Source: Synaphobranchus kaupii (Eukaryota; Chordata; Actinopteri; Anguilliformes; Synaphobranchidae). Taken from it: 64,000 bases of DNA. A model generated the notes under the pieces. That model was not told where the DNA came from and made no database searches. It saw only the letters and a program-made list of their open reading frames with translations. Positions 59,047 through 64,000 of the stretch are shown here, piece by piece; positions within the stretch are counted from its first letter, which is position 1, and each line of letters starts with the position of its first letter. A program made the translations under genes and the position numbers. The stretch is from positions 83,906,541 to 83,970,540 of the forward strand of contig CM056376.1 in the NCBI GenBank assembly GCA_029718625.1. The letters are read 5' to 3'.

Positions 59047-60060
59047 ATGGACCCAGCAGACTCTGAGCAGATACACCATGCCCTCGCCTGCCAGGGCTCT
59101 GCCATCAGTCGGCACGGTCAACTCCTACTCAACGCCATGCAGACTTTAAAGACCGTCTCAGATCAAGTGAGTCAGATGGGAGCCCAGATGTCATGGTTGT
59201 CCACCAATCTGCCTCTCCCGCGGCTCCCCACCAGCCAGCCAGTCCCTGCTCCAGCGGTGTCGCCCGGTCCGTCCGCCTCTGTGCAGCCTGCTGCACCTCC
59301 ACTCCCTCCAGCCAGAGAGCCCCGCATTCCTCATCCAGAGCGCTATCTTGGCGATTTTGGGAAGTGCCCGGGCTTCCTGATGCAATGCAACCTTGTTTTG
59401 AAGATGCAACTGGGTTCCTACCACTCTGACCAGAGCAAGATCGCATTCATCATAGCCTGCCTGGGAGGGAGTGCGCGAGACTGGACCACCACCATTTGGG
59501 ACAGCCAGCTACCCGCCAGCATCCATTTCCCGACCTTCTCGTCCGAAATGAGGAAGGTTTTCGATCCCCCAGTCTGCGGTCGATATGCTGCCCAGCGCCT
59601 GCTCCACCTTCACCAAGGTTCCCGCTGTGCTGCGGAGTTTGCAGTCGAATTCTGTACACTGGCCGCCGAGTGGAACGATGCAGCCCTCCAAGTGGTGTTC
59701 CAAAACGGAGTGAGGGAGGACCTCAAAGATGAGTTAGCGAATCGAGATGACACCACTTCCCTAGACGGCTTAATCTCCCTTGCCATTCTGATCGCTAACC
59801 GCATGTGGACCCGACAGAGGGAGAAGACGGGTCGCAGCGTCGCCTCAACCCAATTCCTCCGTCCCAACTCAGTCTTCCAGACCTACGATTCCCTCAGTTC
59901 CTGAAACCTCGGCTGAGGAACCCTTGCAGCTGGGCAGAACCTGACTTACCTCTGAGGAGCGCCAACAAAGAATCCAAGCCGGGGCCTGTCTCGACTGTGG
60001 TCAATCTAGTCATCTGCTGGTTTCCTGTCCCATTCGTCCTAAAGGGGGTGGCTCACCAGT
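59047..60060 (+). pseudogene. gag of the sushi-type element
   Basis: The ATG at 59047 follows the primer site by four bases, the usual place. After a Pro-rich stretch comes the capsid domain: FGKCPGFLMQCNLVL (about 59355), DQSKIAFIIACLGGSARDW, a Phe-Asp-rich middle and FQNGVREDLKDELANRD (about 59698). The first frame stops at 59902-59904 after a frameshift; an additional TGA lies at about 59942. In the shifted frame a zinc knuckle [14 protein letters not shown] (Cys-X2-Cys-X4-His-X4-Cys) stands at 59987-60028. Nearly complete but not translatable as one protein. Confidence 0.85.
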
Positions 60061-60076
60061 AAGACTGGGTGTCCTG

Positions 60077-60499
60077 GTGAGCCCTATCTCTTCTCCTGCT
60101 ACTGCCCAGTCCCGGTTCCTGCTAGACGCTACGCTCAGCTGGAACCACCAATCGGTCCCACTGTCCACCCTGGTCGACTCTGGAGCTGACTCCAACTTCA
60201 TTGACGCCGCACTCATCCACCAAGCAGACATCTCCACCAGGCCTCTCCCTAACCCTCTCAATGCCTTCTCCCTGGACGGGAAGCTCATCGCTCCGGTCAC
60301 CCATTCGACCGAACCACTTCTGCTCATCCTGTCTGGCAACCACCGGGAAACCATCCTGTTGCACGTAATCTCCTCTACACAATCACCCCTGGTCCTCGAT
60401 CAACTATGGCTGAGGCGTCACAACCCCCACCTGAATTGGACCACTAACAAGATTCAGAGTTCGAGTCCCTACTGCCACTCTACCTGCCTCACCGTCTGA
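60077..60499 (+). pseudogene. Aspartic protease of the sushi-type element
   Basis: [20 protein letters not shown] leads to the active site [10 protein letters not shown] (Asp codon at 60176-60178). [14 protein letters not shown] near 60395-60440 is the usual C-terminal block. The frame then stops at 60497-60499. The ATG at 60077 is not a natural start, because the protease would be made as part of a gag-pol polyprotein. Confidence 0.8.
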
Positions 60500-60545
60500 G
60501 GGTGCTAACCCATCTCCCCAATCACAACCGCCTGACCTGTCCTCT

Positions 60546-61625
60546 GTGCCCTCAGTCTATCATGACCTCTCTGAGGTATTTAATAAATCTCTTGCCTTGT
60601 CTTTGCCCCCACACAGACTATATGACTGCTATATCGACCTGCTCCCAGGAGCCACCCTGCCATCCAGCCACCTATACAACCTGTCCCGTCCACAGAGAAC
60701 TGCCATGGAGACTTATATTCACGACTCGATTGCAGCAGGTATCATCCGTCCGTCCTCCTCCCCTGTCGGGGGCCGGGTTTTTCTTTGTCTCCAAGAAGGA
60801 CAGCACCTTACGTCCGTGCATTGATTACCGTGGCCTGAATTCCATTTCTGTCAGAAACAAATACCCTCTGCCTCTCATCGACTCTGTTTTTGAACCCCTC
60901 CATGGAGCCACTGTCTTTTCCAAACTAGACCTCCAGAACGCTTACCATCTGGTCCGGATCCGGGAAGGGGACGAATGGAAAATTGCTTTTAACATGCCCC
61001 TGGGACACTTTGAATACCTTGTGGTCCCGTTCTGGCTCACTAATGCCCAAGCTGTGTTCCAGGCCATCATCAACAACGTCCTCCGTGATCTTCTCAACCG
61101 GTCTGTATTCCTCTATCTGGACGTATTTCAATTTTCTCCCGTAACCCTGATGAGCATGTCCTGCATGTCAGACAAGTCCTCCAATGCCTCCTGGAAAACA
61201 AACTGTATGTAAAAGCTGAAAAGTGTGAATTTCATGTTCCCTCCATCAGCTTCTTAGGCTTTATTGTGGAGAGTGGGCGAGTAAGACCTGACCCAGTGAA
61301 GATCCAGGCAGTGGCAGAGTGGCCTCGACCCACCTCACGCAAGCAACTCCAACAGTTCTTAGGGTTTGCTAATTTCTACTGACGTTTTATCCGGGGCTCC
61401 AGCCAGCCAACCCCCTTACTAATCTCACCTTTACCTCTGTTCCCTTCACTTGGACTCCCGAAGTTGACGCTGCCTTCTCCAGTCTCAAATCCAGGTTCAA
61501 CTCTGCTCCAGTTCTTGTTCACCTGGACCCCAGTCGCCAGTTCATCGTCAAGGTGGACGCCTCCGATTCTGGGGTAGGCGCTATCCTGTCTCAGCGTTCG
61601 GTGGAGGACCAGAATATAACGCATC
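60546..61625 (+). pseudogene. Reverse transcriptase and start of RNase H, truncated
   Basis: [13 protein letters not shown] (about 60555) opens the polymerase. A frameshift near 60765 leads to [21 protein letters not shown], then [15 protein letters not shown] with the first catalytic Asp and [18 protein letters not shown]. The active-site block reads LYLDVF at about 61111: an indel destroys the second Asp. Connection sequence ([25 protein letters not shown]) carries a TGA at about 61380. RNase H begins [16 protein letters not shown] (about 61550) and is cut at 61625. Dead. Confidence 0.85.
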
Positions 61626-61738
61626 GTTATTTAAACGTGAGTACTGGAAACTAAAATGACACCTACACCGGTCTGAAACTAGCACAGACACTTGCATTTG
61701 GGTTACCACCACTTAGCACCGGGTGTAAGATAGGGCCC
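61626..61738. repeat. MITE-like fragment ending gtaagatagggccc
   Basis: acctacaccggtctgaaac and agcaccgggtgtaagatagg are phrases I recall from a common fish repeat ending in gggccctat. It cuts the gypsy element. The other end is not visible. Confidence 0.45.
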
Positions 61739-62205
61739 TGTGTGTTTCAAAAAGTTAAAAAAAAGTTTCAAAATGTAAAAAAGTTATTAAAGGCCTGGGC
61801 GACTGGATACAAATTGTGGTTATATTCCCCAGAAGTGACAATTGATTGTCTTTTTAATATTTCTTTCAAGTTTTTAACCCCTTATCTAGCGCAGGGCCGA
61901 AAGTGGTTTAGATTATTTGCATTCATTTCCTTTTTACCGTGAAATTTTTAAATAATCTGGCCACACAATATACCATTTGAAAGTGTTAAAGAGATACTGC
62001 AGAGGCTTTTCTAAGGCCTTTTTTACCGCTTCAATTTGAACTGGAACTCGTGCGTAGGTGTGGTCATATGACGATGGTGCCACGTAGTCATATTATGAAT
62101 ATTCATACAGTCAAGGAGTGAAAGGGTGTGTCTTGGTGAACTGACTCAGGCCCCCACTGAACTCAGCCCCCTTCCTGCTCTTTCCTCACGTAAACAAACA
62201 ACAAA
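61739..62205. other. Possible upstream region of the exon at 62206
   Basis: AT-rich to about 62030, then mixed sequence with gtcatatgacgatgg and tatgaatattcat. No TATA box or clear promoter. Confidence 0.3.
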
Positions 62206-62413
62206 ATGACAAGCGACGAGAGTGACAGCAGTACTGCAGGGAGTTTTGAGGTGGAGGAGTTTGAAAAGATTCCTTCGTGGTGGAAGACTCTTCCTCGCAA
62301 AGATGTTGCTTGGGAAATACAGCCGTATTCATTCGAGTCACTGGCAGCAGCAGCCGCTGTATTAGTTGAGCGACGTCTTCGCGATCGAGGAGAGGACCGG
62401 GGATGTAACCGAA
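62206..62413 (+). CDS. Possible first exon of an unrecognised gene
   Basis: The ATG at 62206 has A at -3 (aacaaaatgac). The frame reads MTSDESDSSTAGSFEVEEFEK, then IPSWWKTLPRKDVAWEIQPYSFESL, an Ala run and RRLRDRGEDRG. Acidic start, Trp-Trp and PYSFE look like a designed protein more than noise, and base composition is more balanced than the surroundings. After cgaatg a splice-donor-like gtagag stands at 62414; without splicing the frame ends at 62439. PYxFE-type segments precede P2RX7 C-terminal-like domains in some fish and repeat-derived proteins, which is a guess. A repeat-derived open frame is the main alternative. Confidence 0.35.
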
Positions 62414-62439
62414 TGGTAGAGCTAACGTTACCTAGCTAA

Positions 62440-62854
62440 GTTAGCTTGTTTGTCTGCCTAAAGTAACGTTACTATTAAATACATTCAAATACACAGCAAA
62501 ACCCAGTCAAACAGTAACGTTAGTATATTGAACATGGCTGGTTGTAGCGCCCAGCTCCACTTGGTCCGGAGAGAATTGTTATCATTTATTAGCTAACATT
62601 CATAAATGATAGCGATAACTAGCTATCTAGCTAAGTTACCAGTTCTCTGGACCAAACGGGGCTAAACTCACACACAATAGACTGCTTTGCATTACCTAAT
62701 TTATCGATACATTCCATCTCTCTGCAGATTATGAAAGCTAACAGAGCCGGTGGCGTTACACCGAGGAACGATACATCTGACTCCTTGGCATAATGCAGGC
62801 AAGTTAGCTAAAGATATCAAAGTAAGACGTTGTAGATGAATAACTCTCTATGGC
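62440..62854. other. No gene seen
   Basis: AT-rich. tctctgcag before 62728 looks like a splice acceptor, but the frame after it closes within about 20 codons. Confidence 0.3.
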
Positions 62855-63085
62855 TACGTTCACACTGCAGGTAAAAAGTGGCCCAGATCCGATTTTTTCC
62901 CTCAAATGTGACACACAGCAGATTTTTTTATGGAAGTGTGAACAGCGAAAATCACATTGAATCTGACATTTACAATTCTCATTTGGGCCACTTTTGAATG
63001 TGGTATTAGATGCCGATACATAACCGATTGTGTCAAAGCGACCGCAGTCTGTCAGATCGGAATTAATGTGACTTTTTACGTCATT
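62855..63085. mobile_element. MITE-like repeat, relative of 16928-17150
   Basis: Begins ggctacgttcacactgcagg, a start I recall from fish MITEs. Contains cagatccgattttttccc and gtcagatcggaatt. The right terminal inverse is not clear. Confidence 0.5.
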
Positions 63086-63560
63086 TTTGATGCACCTAGC
63101 AGGGCATTAGAACGTTAGCGCACGGGCTAGTTAACTCACTATTGTACAGGGTAGGTTATCAACAGATTCACATTATATTATCATGTGTTGTTATTTTAGA
63201 TAAGTGGGAAACGTGCAAAGCAGTGGATTTTTTTTGGGCAAACGATACACCATAATAAGTCGGAAGTAGGCAACGTTTTTATATCATTCGCGTACAGCTG
63301 CGTTACCCGTTTTGTGATTTTAAATAATGTTAGAACTGTCCATATTATTGTCTTGGTTTGTTGCACGGTATTCATTATTCACGGTTTTCTCATGTAGCTG
63401 CTTACCGAACGTTATAGTTGTCGGTCCAATAGTGCGCATGCTAGGCTATACGTTACACATGAAGTTGAACAGATGTGTCGTGTGATACTATAGCTTTTTT
63501 ATATTGTGTATTTTAACACGGCTGGAACGCTGTATTGACCAATCTGCATCCCGGAACTAT
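63086..63560. other. No gene seen
   Basis: Unassigned AT-rich DNA. Confidence 0.4.
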
Positions 63561-63730
63561 CCGTTTTATTTTAAGCAATAAGGTACGAGACGCAGTACTA
63601 TATCGTCAATATAGTCACAGTTAAAGGGTGTTGTTAGGCCCGACGCATAGCGGAGGGCCGGCAACCCTTTAACTGACTATATTGACGATATTGTACAGCG
63701 TCGAGTTACCTTATTGCTTTTATAAAACGG
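63561..63730. repeat. 170-bp palindromic MITE-like repeat
   Basis: ccgttttattttaagcaata with ggta returns inverted as taccttattgcttttataaa with acgg. An inner pair (tatcgtcaatatagtca against tgactatattgacgata) and a centre gttaggcccgacgc/gcggagggcc complete a nearly full palindrome. Confidence 0.8.
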
Positions 63731-64000
63731 TTGCCAGTTATATTGTAAATAATATATAAGGACAAGGCACACTTTCAATAAAACTATTTTTAATTAACGT
63801 TATGAATTTAATTTCAGCAGCAAAGAAAATAGTTCCCAGTGTAGCTGTTGCCATGCAACACAAAAACAAGCAAAGCTAGGAATGGAATGCTAGCTAGCAA
63901 ACGGACTTAATAGCTAGCGTTATGTGCTAATAACATAATAATCATAATAATAATATAATGTACTAGTGTTAGCTAAAACAGTTATCTATATATAGCCTAT
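63731..64000. other. No gene seen
   Basis: AT-rich, with an ATA/AAT-rich stretch near 63930-63960. Confidence 0.4.

Larger units (their letters stand above)
58471..61625 (+). mobile_element. Sushi-type Ty3/gypsy element, 3'-truncated
   Basis: A 560-bp 5' LTR is followed by gag, protease and reverse transcriptase, and breaks off in RNase H at about 61625. The start of gag (MDPADSEQIHHALA) and the site after the LTR are typical of fish sushi-like elements. It inserted into the Tc1 remnant. The right side is replaced by another repeat at 61626. RNase H core, integrase, chromodomain and 3' LTR are missing. Confidence 0.9.

Overview
This window looks like teleost nuclear DNA made almost entirely of layered transposable elements. 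I found no intact host gene. The element mix is typical of ray-finned fish: chromodomain and sushi-type Ty3/gypsy elements, a tyrosine-recombinase (DIRS/Ngaro) retroelement, L2-like LINE sequence, several Tc1 families, and hAT- and Harbinger-like MITEs. Words such as taacgtta and taggcctac recur. They fit my impression of herring or shad-like fish, but I cannot prove the species. A run of exactly 500 N (38220-38719) is an assembly gap.

Layout. 87-6312: a DNA element with inverted arms of about 240 bp, split by a decayed Ty3/gypsy chromovirus (about 595-5479) that keeps its 3' LTR. 7403-14744: a minus-strand DIRS/Ngaro-like element (reverse transcriptase, RNase H, tyrosine recombinase) with direct repeats in a split A/B arrangement and a full-length Tc1 copy inside it. 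14813-20160: a LINE-like tail and two solo LTRs, one carrying minisatellites. 22329-24379: a Harbinger-like MITE interrupted by a hAT-like MITE with a perfect 8-bp target duplication. 26313-28495: a palindromic Tc1 derivative and a solo LTR with a perfect 5-bp target duplication. 30539-33698: a second MITE copy split by an L2 fragment joined to a 255-bp satellite. 36098-37035: another LTR copy. 39008-42466: a third MITE copy whose interior is repeated in tandem with an exact 774-bp period. 43309-47946: palindromes (one holding a tRNA-like sequence) and terminal-inverted-repeat elements. 49086-50740: a Tc1 element with a nearly readable transposase. 51992-53393: a MITE and half of a Tc1 derivative. 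53394-56956: a minus-strand LTR element with a tRNA-Gln primer binding site and an ORF I do not recognise. 57800-61738: a Tc1 remnant entered by a sushi-type gypsy element that keeps its 5' LTR, gag, protease and part of pol. 62206-62413: a possible first exon. 62855-63730: MITEs and a palindrome.

The parts do not work together as a pathway. They record successive insertions. The most novel item is the tRNA-Gln-primed LTR element at 53394-56956: LTR, primer site, polypurine tract and one long repeat-bearing ORF are present, and no pol is visible. Next are the 774-bp tandem array grown from a MITE, and the self-priming signature of the sushi element, where the predicted transcript start can pair with the site just after the LTR.
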